A stretch of DNA of 64,000 nucleotides from Stercorarius parasiticus (lineage: Eukaryota > Chordata > Aves > Charadriiformes > Stercorariidae). The stretch spans positions 614,728-678,727 of the forward strand of contig VWZL01004332.1 of the NCBI GenBank assembly GCA_013396915.1, in the 5' to 3' direction. Shown here in pieces: positions 50,801 through 63,814 of this stretch. The notes under the pieces were generated by a model. That model was given only the letters and a program-made list of their open reading frames with translations, ran no database searches and was not told the origin of the DNA. Positions within the stretch are counted from its first letter, which is position 1, and each line of letters starts with the position of its first letter. The position numbers were made by a program, and so were the translations under genes.

Positions 50801-53800
50801 AAAAGGAAAGCAAATGAATGTTGTATTTTATAAATTAGCTGTAAGTAGGATAGAATTTGCTTCCTTCAGGACAGATACTCCTTGATGTCTGACCATTTGT
50901 CACTGTTTCAGTATAAGCTGAAGGAACCAGCCAGGAATGTCTTTAGAAACCCGTAACAGATGAAAGATTTTGACAGTATTTGCATATTTGCCTAAATTCT
51001 GTGAATGTAACTGATGAATGTTGTATCTTCAAAACAGTTGGCTAAAGCCATGTATTCAGACCTAGAAAAGTCTGCCAGTAATTAAATATGTGGAAAAAAC
51101 ATAAGGAAATAAGAAAAATTGGCCTGTGTTTTTTAGTTTGTCTAAGAACAGAAAAACTAAAAGGGACCAAATTAGAAAATGTACTAATATCTTAATTCAC
51201 AAATACTTGGCAGGTTATGTGGATGCGATTATAGTATCGATATAGTGGCACAGCAAATTTATCCTGAGGAATAAACACCAAAATCTCTCAGGGCAATCTG
51301 AAAGACTGAGATAAACCAACCAAGCCCTACTACTCTTGTACGTCAGTGCTTGTGAAAATGAATCTAGGTTTCCTGCAACTGATAAAATGACAATTGTAAA
51401 ACACTTCTTCTAATGAAATTAGATCATATCATCATCTTCCACTAGAGAGCAGCATTTTGTTTTGGGAAAAGAGGCGTTTGGGTAGCAATTCTTTATTTTT
51501 TTCTATTAAAAATGGTTTTTGCAAGATCAGGGCTGAAATACAACTATGAGAAGGAAGGTTACCTGTTAAAATCATATACGTGAGGAAGGAGATTAAGGGA
51601 ACTAATTTTCCGAAGAAGAAGAAAACAGACTCCAGGCATGCTTTTTTGTGAATTAGTAAGGACTTGCTTATCCTTTGCCTCATCTAGTTTAAAAAACCAA
51701 ACCAAACAAAAAAAAGTAAGTAGCTTAAGTAGAAGGCTGTAGTCATTTCCAAGGGAGCGTAGGGAGTTGCTCCTGGCAATTGGGAGAACAGCGTATCTGT
51801 ACTGTGAAAGGAGACGTGTCTTTTGTCGCAGCGTTTTCCATGCAGCAGTGATTGTTACAATCTGCGTGTGTTCTCTGTAGCGAGGGCTGAAATACGGCTC
51901 CCACCGCTCCTCTGAAGCGTGAAGTTCTGGCAGCTTGCTGGGGAGCATCTCGCATTCTTCAGCTGCTGCAGAACCCCAAAGCAAGGCTGTATTAAAAACA
52001 CTTGGAGGTGATGCTGGGAGATGCAAAAGGCCACTGTTTAGGACTGAAAATAATATGAAACAGGTGGTCTTCTCTGTGTTCAGACAGCTGAAAACAGCAA
52101 GATTTATGAAAGATGACTTCCACTTTAATGTCTGACAGCTACAGGGATGCCTGTAGCTTTGTTAGCTCCTATCATCTGTGTAAATCAATTGGCAGTGGTC
52201 TTTTGAGGGAGAGTTCAGTATTGACTGGCTGTGCTTGGGGGTTCTGTTGGCCATGAGCCGCTTTGAATGCAGAGTGGTCTTCACCACCACGGCTTCTGTT
52301 ACTTACATGTAGAGCCCCTGTGTGTATCACCTGGCAAAAGGTGCTTCTTAATCTGAAGAGTCTGTCTTGTGAGTCCAAACCTGCAAGATCAGGCATAATT
52401 GCATGTTTCTCATGGAAGCAATGATGGTAGGTGTGAGTGGCGTTGTACTGGGATACAGTGGTTTCTGCAGGTGTTGAGGACAGAGGGGAGACAGCTGAAA
52501 AGACAGGGAATGCAAAGATAAGCAAGGAGGTAGGGAAGCAGAGTTGGAAGTTCATATCTGGTTGGGGGGGGGAGGGGGAAACAGAAAGGTGCCGGCTAGG
52601 TAAAGTGACACACAGATATTCGTAGTATCTACAGGGAGTCCCAGTGAAGTGATGGAAACAGCTGGAAAAAAGATGTGTATTCCTGAGAACTAAGATTTCA
52701 TCATTGTACTGGAGATTACTGTCACCGGCGGTGACAATGATAGTTAAATCATCCATTCATCAGACGACTATTAATAATGAGTAATAGCTCAGAGTTATTT
52801 CCTTCAGTTATTGTATCTGGTTATAATACTCTTTCAACGAGCTGTACACGATTACAGCTCCTCAACTACAGCAATGTGCTATAGTTACATGTAAAAACTA
52901 CTGTGCATGTTGGCTTCTGGTACAGTCCACGTGGAAGAGCGTATCTATCATTGGGGGGCAAATAGGAAACTGGCTTTTAGTGTTGATGCCTGCAGTTAGA
53001 TCAAAAGCATTCCTGGAAAGTCCTTATTTGAGGAGTTTTTAATAATACGTAAATGCTGCGACTCATCCAAGGTATGGAAATTACATCAATTAAATTCCTA
53101 GTGTTGTGTCTCCCACTACAAGAGAGACTACAACATCCATGAAGGTCAGATGGATAATTCACTGAAGTTTGAAAAAGTTAGCTATTCTATTAGATTTTTT
53201 TTTTTATGTTATTAAAACAAAAGATGACTATTTGCAATGAATGTCTGCCACCACAGCACTATGGCCTTGTTGATTTCAAAGCTGGATGGTGCTGAGGAGT
53301 TTTAGTCCCTGGATAAAAGGGGATATGCGGGCGCCTCTGTGACTGTGGCTTTCTTGGCCTACAGAAAGGTGGGGTAGCACACAGGATTTCATACCAAGTG
53401 CCTTTCTCCTCTGGGATAGCTATGTTTTGTCAGTTGGAGCCATTGTTGACCAGAAATGAAGCTGTTATGAAAGCAGCATGTATCTGGATTATTGACCACG
53501 GGCACTTTATTCTCCGTTTTGTGAAAGTGGGTGTTTGTTGGCTAATCTTTCAATACATATGGCAATTTTATCTGCGTGAATCCCTTTTAAGTGTTAAATT
53601 GTGCCGATTTTTAAAAGCGAAATAAAGAAAACTAGTTGCCAAGAAATGCAAAAGCAATAATGAGATTGTGCTGGTAAACTTTAGGTGTCCCAGAAAATGC
53701 TAGAATTAGGTGTAAGTGACACTTTAAAGTTATTTGACTTGATTTATTATTCAGGGATTTGTTGGTTTGTGAGAAGAATTGGTTAGCAGTGTGGTGTGAT

Positions 53801-54235
53801 TCATCCCTGTTTGTAATCCTGTGATGATATTTTCTCTTCTGTTACTTCATATAGGAGTTGCTTCTTAAAGTCCCCTTTTCTACATAGTGAAGTCCCTCAG
53901 TCTGAGCAATACACAGTCACACACAGGGGACTCTTTCGCTCGGGCTGATTCACAGCATCCCTGTTGTAAACTGCTGATTGTCTGGGGTGTGACAAGGATG
54001 GCCTCGGCCATAGCATGGCGCAGGCTTGAAGCACCAGCAGTGATGTTGTGTGACCTGTTGTTGAAGGCACAGTGGGTAGGGGATCTCTTTCATGACACTC
54101 TACCCTGACCCCTGCACTTTTCCAAAGCAATAATGCTAATATGCTTGCTGTATGTGTAGGTACCTTGGCAAGCCCACACGACAACTCATTCCCTTTCCCA
54201 TGTGCCATTCTTCCAGATTTTCAGCTCATGCAGAT

Positions 54236-54694
54236 CACAGAATCACAGAATGGTAGGGGCTGGAAGGGACCTCTGGAGATCATCTAGTCCAACCCCCCTG
54301 CCAGAGGAGGGTCACCTAGAGCAGGTTGCACAGCAACGCGTCCAGGCGGGTTTTGAATGTCTCCAGAGACGGAGACTCCACCACCTCTCCGGGCAGCCTG
54401 TTCCAGGGCTCTGCCACCCTCAGGGTAAAGAAGTTCCTTCTCATGTTGAGATGGAACTTCCTATGTTCAAGTTTGTGCCCATTACCTCTTGTCCTTTATA
54501 AGTATTTATAAGTGTTGATAAGATCCCCCCTCAGCCGTCTTTTTTCCAGACTGAGAAGACCCAAATCCCTCAGCTTTTCTTCGTAAGAGAGGTGTTCCAG
54601 TCCCCTAATCATCTTGGTAGCCCTTTGCTGTACCCTCTGCAGCAGTTCCCTGTCCTTCTTGAACCAGGGAGCCCAGAACTGGACACAGTGGTGA
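54236..54694 (-). mobile_element. CR1 retrotransposon 3' fragment
   Basis: Minus orientation. The octamer-type tail is at the left end (TCACAGAATCACAGAATGG on the plus strand), followed by the well-conserved CR1 3' block (GGAAGGGACCTCTGGAGATC, TAGTCCAACCCCCCTGCC) and on to AGAACTGGACACAGTGGTG at the right end. It is less diverged than the other copies in the window, so probably a younger insertion. Confidence 0.93.
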
Positions 54695-57600
54695 TATGCA
54701 GATATTTTCTAGATACACCACGGCTTCCTTTAAACTTCCATTTTTAAGAAGATGTTTAGTTCTTCTGACTTATGCCACTGCTGTGCATTTTCCAGTTCCC
54801 CTTTACGTTTATTTCTTTCTCCTTGTCCTTGTTTCTCACACAGATTCCTCCCTTTTGGTCCCGTAGTGACTGTCACTGCTGGTGACACCTCTTCCCTACA
54901 GCAGCGCTGTCACCCACGCTCTGCCACTGGCTGGCTTCAGCTCAGCCATGCAAGGTTTGCCCGGAGGATAATTAAACCACTCAAGGAAAAACATCTCCTC
55001 AGCACATCTGGATGTGGAAATTTACTGCCATCAGAATTACACTTATGGTCAAACAGCTTTTGAAAAAATTACCTTCTTATGTAAGGGAATGTATTTGTAC
55101 TCTAAACCAAAGTGAAAGGCATCCCTGCTTCGTGTGGCTCTTTGTCAGCACTGAAAACTGTATTCAGCTCTTTAATTCTCCACTTGCTTTTCTCTTTAGC
55201 CTGCTTCTGGTCCTTCCCACTTACCTGACACCGACGCCGTTTCCGTTGCTGGTATTTGTGTGCTCTGTTGAGAACAAAACCGAGGAGAAGCCATGATCAG
55301 CACAGCAGCTTGGTCGGTAGCTGGCGCATGTAGAATCAGTTAACTGTTGCTGCCGCACACTTTTATACCCCGGGGAAATCTTTAGGCTCTCTGTACTTTA
55401 GATTCAGTCTGTTAAAGACCATTAAATGATAATAGTCTCTCCTTAGCAACATGGTTGTGAGAGTAGACGATAGAATCATCAAAGTGGCATGGACTTGTCT
55501 TCCTAGATTTTTATTGCCAGGATGTGTGGATTAAACAATGTGATTAGCATCTGCCATGTATAGTTCTTATTCTTTCACAGAAGTTGCTGCTCTTGAAGTC
55601 AGCTGCGGAACAGAGACTGACTTCAGCAGGAAAAGGAGAGGGCAAAGCAGGGAAGCTCTTCGCTGCCATTAACACTCTCGGAGGGGGAGGGTGGAAGCTC
55701 TGATGATGAGTTAAGGGAAAAAAATTCTAACAGTACAAATAGACCATGGCAAAAAGGATAATATTTGGCTTGCCTTGCTGATGAAGGGTATTTATCCTTC
55801 TTGGAATATCGCTAGCAGTCTTGGAGAATTTTTATTTCAGTTATTCTTTTGCACGGTATTTTTATTAGCAAAATGGGCCTTAGTCCAAGTCCCCTGGAAA
55901 CCAATTAGAGAATTCTTAACTTGGGAGAACTGGATGAGCTTTGATATATGCATTATGTTAAATATTTCTATCCATCAAACTCCCACCAGTTAATGCATCT
56001 TTATAAGTTTCAAACAGTTGCACAATGCTTCTCTAAACATCATTGCTGCAGACTTGATCCAGAAAGAACCATTTTAACCTAAGTCCTTTTTAAGGCTTCC
56101 ATGCTGCTCAGGACTTTGTCTCACGTGTTTCTGCTCATTCCGGGCCATGCTGTGTATGTTCTTTTCTGTTTAGTATTGAGGTGGGGATTTTCTGTTTGCT
56201 TTGGGTGTTGTTTTTTCATTTGTTGTTCAATTCTGACCAATCTTGGCATGTCTAATAATTTAAGTTCTAAATGGTATTTTTAAAAAAAAAAATACTAGTC
56301 ATCTTGAATGTTTAATTTTTACATTTGTGTTACGAGGGGGAAAAAATACAGATGTGCTGAAGATTTGTAGCTCAGTTTAAACTGGATGACCAAACCTTGT
56401 GGAAGCTGGTAACGCAGCTGCCACTGTGCCAAGCTGAGACATGATTTCATTCTGGAAGTCTCTGATGGCTTTCCCATCCCTGCCAAGGCATGTAGACTGG
56501 CACTGAAACTGTATTCCTTTTGCCTTCTAAATTAGAGTGTAACTTAGGAGTTACTTCATTTCATGTTGGTTACTGTTTTCAGAACTGACTTCAGTTAAGT
56601 CCAGTATTTTTGTCGTGTTTAAACACTCCTCAGTCTTTGGTTTCGTCTTGGCCCATAGTCTGCTTTGCTTACGCAAATTGACTATAGCAAGTTGTACAAG
56701 GCTTTCTCTTTGGCTTTATTCTCTCTGTAGTCCCAGTCTTGTGTTTACCTCCTACAGAAATCATTTCCCCCTCCCACCCAAGGAACATCCTGCGATGTTA
56801 AAAATAAAAATGTCTTCTCAAATGAGAAGCATATGGAATTTATGGAGTATTTATGTAAACAGAAATCAATGTATCGCTGTCCAATAGCAGTTAAAGTCTT
56901 AGGTATGGGCATGACACATAGGATCTGCTTAAAGACCAGCATATTTTTCAACCTTCTGACCATCTACATTTGTCTGGTTTTCACAAAGACTTGTAAAACT
57001 GTACAGAATTAATGAAAGTACACAAGAAATGCTTCTCCTCTATCATAAAACAGATGAATTCAGAATGCTAGAGCATTTCATTATGAAGCAATAATAATCC
57101 CCTCCAGCTGGATGCTCCCCACAATCCTGCTCATCTGCTTCCATGCATGATAAGCTTTTGAAGCCCAACCAAATCTGAGTATTGCTCTATTCTCATGTGC
57201 AAATCTGCTTGGTACTGTATTTTTTCAGGAGCTGGGCTGCGGCCTCTGTTCCCCCCCTTAGCTTAAGCATTGCAAAACAGACCTCTGCAGGTGTGTGTGA
57301 AAAAAACAGGCGAAAAACACGGAGAACTGCAGTTGCGTGTGTACCTGTCTCCATCTCCCCAGGGAGCTCTTTGGGCTTGGACTAGAGATATCTGGACTGC
57401 CCTGGAGCTTTCACGGATTATTGGCTTCTATTTAGTATGAGGAACCCTTTTCTTCAAGTCCAGCTGTCCCACAATTAAAGCACTGCCCCATGCTCACCAT
57501 CTGTAGAAGTGTGCATTTTTGTGTGTCTCAGGCAGTCTCTCCTGTGGCTCTGCAAGCTTTCTGCCCCCAAGTCTTTCTAAAGCTCTGCTTTGTCATTTCT

Positions 57601-60343
57601 GCCTGCTAGGCAGGATGAGATTTTTTTTTTTTTTTCTCTTTTTATACCCATCAGGCTAATGTCTGACAGGAATGACATTCTATCAAAACAAATTCCTGTT
57701 CTCTCTGGCTGCATTTTTTTTTTTTTTTTACATACTACATTTTCTAATGGTAGAATAAAATGTGTATATCTTAGTAGATAGTGAGCAAGACATCTGAACC
57801 AAAGCCCTTTAAAGTCTATGGGAGGATCACTGTTATCTTCAGGGAGTCTTGGATTTATCCCTAGGTCCTTTCATTGACTTGGAGACCCTCAAAAACTTAG
57901 CTTGTAACTGAGATGTATTCAACTCTTAAACCCTTGCATGTCAGTGAGCGAGGAACTACTTGCTATTAAAAGTACATATGTAATTCTTAGCAGGTCTGAG
58001 GCTTCAAATACGAAATGGAACATAAGAAAATACTTTTCCTTCTCCAAGAGCCTTTAGATTCAAATCCAGTTTGAAAATGCTCATTGCTGACAGAGAAAAA
58101 TGAAGATGGTGAAACTGTGCTGAGACTTACTCTGGAGTCCTTACTCTTACATTTGTCTACTGCCTTCAACTGCATCTTGGGTTTTCTTCTTACAAATTCC
58201 CAGCTTTTGTGCATGGCTTGTCTGCAGGAGTTACCCAGGGATGCTCAGGGCACCCATTTGCTTTTATCTCCCCATTAGTGCTAAAAGAAGCAAAAGCAAA
58301 TGATTGGTATAAACAGCCTCTCTTGGCTTGACTTGAAAACTGACCTAGAAACTAAACCATTAACAAACTGCAAGCAACAGCTTTAAAAGGGGCTGTTTAA
58401 CATCTGCTTGCTTATAGAATTTAACCACATCACAAGCCAGCTCAGTCTCCCAAAGAAAATTAAATCACCCCCCAGTTCTCTTCTAAGCAGACGGGTACTC
58501 GGGCTGCGCTCACAGGGTGCCTTACAAAAGCTGAAATTCTTACAGCCCTTAATTTTTAATTCTTACACACCACTGATGTGCCTCTCTAGTATCGCTGGGT
58601 TTCATTTGCTGCCTGTTTTTGGGAGCAGTTGTGTGAGAAACAGAAGTGATTGTGTGTATTCACAGCTCCAGGAGGAGCCAGTTTACTTACCCTTTTCTTA
58701 CTCGCCACAAACAAACAACGAAACAACCCCCCTTTCTGCCAGGTACTCTGCCCCAGAGGAAGGCCTTTTCTTCCTCTTTCAACAGGCAAATCTTTAGTTG
58801 CTTAAGTAAAACTTTTTTTTTTTTAATTTGCTTTTTCAACAGCCCTGGGAAATTAAAAACCTTCAGCAGACAGGGTGTTTTCTTTCTATTGAAGCTGACT
58901 GAAATAACTGTCTGATCTGTTTCATTTTAATTTGAATTACCAGTTCAGCCCCTGCCCAGATTAATACTTACTATCTGAAAACCACCTCGTGCAGTGCAAG
59001 ACGAAATGACTGAAGGTTTTGAGGCTACAGGAAAAAAGAAAAAAAAAAAAAAGGCAATATAATCCTCTGGTCTGCTTTCCTTCATACTGTATGTCATAGG
59101 AGCTCACTTAAGAAAGAGCTAAACCATTTCCTGGAGTTCATGGTTACACAGTTTTAGGAAGATAAATGATCCTTGTGCTTCCATGAGAGTCCGACAGCAG
59201 CTCCCTCGGCTGCAGCTTCAGCAGGAGTGCTGAGGACCTCTGGACTTACGGACACAGCCCATTGCTGGCAGCGATACTGCCAGGTGAAAGATTTTGCCTG
59301 GGCAGTGCCGAGACTGCTCATATTATGTTTGGGTTGGGATTGTTTTTTTCCTTTTTTATGGGTAAATGAGATGTTTTGATCTGCTGGCCCTCTAGAGCAG
59401 CACCTTCCTATCCTGAAAATGCTAATTAATTGTCTATCACTTACGTCAATCTGAAAAAATAAGCTTCTGTTGAGAACTGTTTAGCTAGTGTTTCATGTAA
59501 CACCTATTACAAAATCTTGATGGTGTTTACTTCGTATCTCGACGGCTGAAATCTGAACTTGATGATCACTTCTATTTTTCATATACCTGTCTTGGAGACT
59601 GTATAATCTTCCTTCCCAGGATCCACACAGTGTTGTCATGTTCCAGTAACTTCCTGTAAATCTCTCAATATTTTTCTGTAAACCCTTAGGTGCTTGAATC
59701 ATATGATTACGTGAGAAGCTTAGCTTTCGTTACAAAACTTTTTCTAGCACACGTGGCTGCCAATGAAGCTTGAAGACCTGTATCCTTAGGGCTCCAAAAC
59801 CAAAAAGCAAAGAAAATGTCTCCCATGTATTTAAAAATAATAGAAAAAAACCTCCTCATCCTAAAGAAAATCCTTTACTTTTGGCCATTAGAATTTTTGA
59901 CTGGATTGGATTGATGATATTGAGGGGGGGATTTACCAGTAAAACTCCCGCCGCAGAGCTGTGGCTGTGAGTGGGGCAGCAGTAAGCGGGTGGGTGCCGA
60001 GGAGGAGGAAGGATCTGAGAAGGAGCGACAGGTATTTTTTGCACAGAAGGCTATTGTATTATTAAAAGTCCCATTACAGTGAGTGTAAGAAATCCTTTTT
60101 AAAGCCTGGATGTTTCTAAAGGGTGCCGTATCAGAAAATGCCAAGCTAAAACAATACAATAGTGTCAGTCGCTATGTGGGTGACGGATGTAGGATATAAG
60201 CTCACCACCTAACGGCTTTTGGAAGCAAAGATTTTGCAAGACAGAAGAATGGTCACTGGGTGCAGCCCCTGCCATTGTGGGGGCTTAGTTTTATACTATC
60301 TTATTGAAATCCATCTTGAAAGCAGGTAGGATTTTCTTTTCTG

Positions 60344-60410
60344 TTTCTTTTTCTCTACTTTTTTTTTTCTTCTTCTTCTTTCCTCTGCTCTCCTCTTTCC
60401 CTTTCCCGCT
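60344..60410 (+). repeat. Pyrimidine-rich tract
   Basis: About 65 nt almost free of purines (T/C runs with TTC repeats). It could be a simple repeat, a triplex-prone mirror-type tract, or a splicing polypyrimidine tract, because it leads towards a CAG at about 60420. Confidence 0.55.
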
Positions 60411-61635
60411 TGACTGTCAGGATGTTCAGGGTCGTCTTGGTTTCAGCCTCAAGTTCTCCAATCTGGATGGAAGATAGACTTTTACAGTGAGAACTATGTG
60501 CTGGATTATGTGAATTCGAATCTCTTTTTAGTTTCTAATGTAAATGTACAACACAACATTATGTTTCAGGAAACATGCTGAGTCTGCAAACACAAGCATG
60601 ATGATTATTGCATACTAGAAAAGGTGTATTGGCAATTACAGGAGCAAAATCTTCTTGTACAATCCTGCTCTTGCTGCTCTTGATTCTGATCTTAGTATTT
60701 TCAAAGGCTTGCATGTTTGCTTTTTATTTTTTTTTATACTGTAGTTACTATTGTGAAATGTGCAGGGATTTCCTATACTGCACAGGGTTATACAGACTTA
60801 GAACAAAAACAGTCTTCAGCTGCGGGACTGTCTTCCTGAAAGCTAATGCTTGTGCTGAGGGTGATCCTGTCCTCCCAATAGAAAGTTCTGCAAGACAAGG
60901 ACTTAAAAGTACTCCTCTGCCCCCATCTTAAATCTATGGAGGGAGGTTTTTCAGAGGCAGATATACCAAGCAGATACCCAACTTGATTTTTCAAATTCCA
61001 ATTTCTGCTTTTGAAAATCATTCCCAATGTTTTTTTTTCTAATGCCCAAAGCATACAGTAGTCCAGTTTCTAAATCTGAAAAAAAAAAAAAAGAAAAGAA
61101 AAATAAATTTGGAAAGCTTTCTAAAACTTAGAAAAATCTACTGATCTTTTTCTGTTAATTTGTCAAGTTGTGGTTAGAATCCAATTTTACACAAGCACCC
61201 ATGACCACCTGTGTGAGAGCTCCATATTTAATTACATGTTTTTAAATCCTTCCTTTTATTTGGTCTAAACAAACAAACAAACTGCCTTCTTTTTGGTACC
61301 CTGCTAAACACCTAGTTGATTCTTGCATAGTCTGTGCAAGTTGTAGGCTTTAATTCATTTCAGGGATCTGTCTTTGATTAACTTAGATTTTAGTTCTGAA
61401 AATTTATTCCACGGATATATTCTTTTTCTGAAAAGTTGGCAGGGGAACCAAATGGTTTTGCCTATTTTTTCTCTTGGAGCGGGGGGAGGAAGGAATGCAT
61501 TGACAATTGGTTTTGCTGCTTCTTTTGCAAATAGGATTGTAGATTCTGGGGTACCGTGACAATCTGAATTTTGGTCAATTCGTAAACTTTTGTCATAATA
61601 AATTTGCATACGTTTCATAGTTGGAGTGTTCAAAG

Positions 61636-61713
61636 ATGACATATATGGCTAAGCCTTATGAAGGCTTCCCCGGCACTTGCTGGGGAGGGTCTACACCAAG
61701 TCAAGCAATTGAG
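61636..61713 (+). other. Possible first coding exon of unknown gene (candidate)
   Basis: Starting at an ATG, 26 codons stay open (MTYMAKPYEGFPG to PSQAIE) and end in GAG before a GTAAGA donor. An octamer motif ATTTGCAT lies about 35 bp upstream. The phase does not join directly to the island at 62873, so an intervening exon would be needed. Unrecognised product. Confidence 0.22.
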
Positions 61714-62872
61714 GTAAGAGCAAGGTCCCTGTCTTATACAGGCAACTGCCCGCCGGCTGGACCCAGGAAAGAGAGGAGTTTATCCCTGCAATGAGAAATG
61801 TATCTGAATAAGAGCAAAGAAAACTTGCTATTTTCAAGAAAAAATGCAGTGTAAGAGACTCAGATATCACAAAAAGATAGAAACTGCCTTGCCAGAAAGA
61901 AAGAAACTGGGTTCGACAGGGATTTACCTGCTCCCTGGCACTATCTCAGCAATGGCAATGGGAGATGCGGGACTGCAAGCAAAAGGCGAGGCAGGCACTG
62001 CAGGCTAAGTCTGATGTTTTATTTGGAAGAGAAGGCAAAGGACTAGGACGCACTTTTGGGAAAGGCATGAGTAACTTGAGTCCAGAGCAAACCCTTGCGG
62101 AGGCACACCTCCTTCTAGACCTTGCAATGGGACTGAAGATCCCTGAGTTATGCCCTGTCCTAACGATGCCATTCCTGTTCTTCCTGCAGCCTCTGGCGCA
62201 GAGCGCGGATCAGAGTGCTGAGTCAGGCAGAGGATGAAAACCAAGATAATTCTTTATTATTTCAAGTAGCGGAGGACTGCTGCATAGATCTAAAGTACAG
62301 CTCTTACCATAATTCCCCGTAATGAAATTTGGTGGTTTGTTTCCTTTTCTTTACAGGAAACTATATAAGCACACACATGCACACACACAAGCAATATTGT
62401 TAAAGGACTGCTGAGATTAGAAAGTCTTAAAAAATAGGAAATACTTCAATAACTTGTGCAAGCTTTGTTCAGTCTTCTTGTGCATTTGCCTTACGAAAGC
62501 TTTCAATTGCTCGATTTCTTGCCCTACATTCTGTGGCAGGCAGAGGCGGGGACTGGCGCCGTCTGGGAGCAGTGTCCACTTTGGCTGTGCACTAGGTGAC
62601 ACAAGGCAGGTTCCGCTTCTTACCGGTGGTTTTTCACTCTGTTCTGTCTCAACTTCATTTTGCTGAGTTGAAGACAACAATTAATGCATACGGGTGTTAA
62701 CTAGTATTTCTGGAATGTACAATCACTTTACCGGCTAAGCTTTGCCCAACTTATTGGAGAGAAATAGGCAGATTTTCTGATAAATTCGAATAGACTAGAA
62801 AGAGCACAGTTTGCAGGGATTTACAATGTTAGTCATTAGCCAACAAAGTTAATCTCTGTGTATTTTGTCTAG

Positions 62873-62932
62873 CGAAGAAAGTTGCTAGGAAAGCTGTGGA
62901 TGCAAAATTAGAAGAAATGAATCTGCAAGAGT
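62873..62932 (+). other. Exon-like island of unknown gene (candidate)
   Basis: A 60-nt stretch between an acceptor (GTATTTTGTCTAG) and a near-consensus donor (GTAAGT). One frame is open and reads KKVARKAVDAKLEEMNLQE, a composition like a charged helix. The other two frames contain stops. The length is a multiple of three. I do not recognise the protein. It could be a chance match or an upstream exon of the gene starting beyond the right edge. Confidence 0.3.
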
Positions 62933-63814
62933 GTAAGTAACAATGGACCAAACATGAAAAAACTTGTTTTCAAAATCATGCCATACTTTCAAGTACTGTT
63001 TTAAATAATGACTTTTAATGTTGAGAAAAATCCCTAAATCCCTTTATTCTGTATCTGGCTCCACTAATAGCAGTAGAATGCATACCATGATTATGCACGT
63101 AACCCAAGGCTGTTTTCACATACAAGAGATGTCATCATCATCTGTTCAACTGCATAATGTGACTTGAAACTTGGGTTCAGCACCTGAATTCTCTAAATGG
63201 GTGTGTGAACAGAAAATTTTAGGGAACAATAACCTTCCCCTTGTACCTCAGGGAGTCCAGCTCTCTGGACACTAACTAAAGACTACAAATGTTTGGACAG
63301 TATGCTTTCGGATAATTTCAGTTGCTACTAGAGGTAACGGTGTTAACAGAAATACTGGTAATGCTCTTTCCGTGTCATTACAGCCACCATTATTTTTGCA
63401 GGATCTCAGAAACGTACCTACATGTCCCATATAAAATGCAAATTTAAGTGTGTGATTGCTTGTGGTCATTCTGCAGTCTCTTTGCAAATTAAGGTACCAT
63501 TTGGTGCAAGTGAGGCTGTCAGACTGCTTACCTTCAGACAGAAAAGTTGTTATTCTTTTTATTTGCAAAACAATTATAGGCTCCTGCTGCTGAGCACAGA
63601 TTTGTCTGTTGGTAATTTACCTGCTCCCTGGCTATGCCCGAAATGCTAATGACACTCCATTTGGCGGGAAGACGAGCCAACAGGTAACGCTCATGTTTAG
63701 GTCTTTTGCTTGAAAACTTTCATTTTTGCAAACTCGAATGGACAAAGCCACGGACGGCCTGCTGTTACTCGGATGTTTTGCCTCTTACTGTCTGAGGATG
63801 AAACAAATCTTGAC

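Larger units (their letters stand above)
49489..54235. other. Intergenic region
   Basis: No known gene. It contains a short CR1 fragment (about 50351-50420), a T-rich low-complexity run at about 50748-50800, and the longest open frame outside the two genes (194 codons, minus strand, 52172-52756). That frame has no recognised domain and no splice or promoter support. Confidence 0.5.
54695..63814. other. Intergenic region upstream of the right-edge CpG island
   Basis: No known gene or repeat family. Contains homopolymer runs (for example about 57622, 57714, 59038, 61080), a long pyrimidine tract at about 60344-60410, an AAAC microsatellite at about 61268, and three exon-like islands (61636-61713, 62873-62932, 63252-63331). 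Confidence 0.5.

Noticed and set aside
51559..52026. 155-codon minus-strand open frame
   Set aside because: No domain, splice signals or repeat origin. A frame of this length is not rare among many stop-poor stretches in 64 kb.
60508..60525. tRNA B-box-like GAATTCGAATCTC
   Set aside because: No A box at the right distance, no cloverleaf can be drawn and no terminator context. Not a tRNA or SINE promoter.
63422..63649. 75-codon plus-strand open frame rich in Cys and Leu
   Set aside because: No recognised domain. Joining it to the island at 62873 in the indicated phase creates a TGA at the junction.
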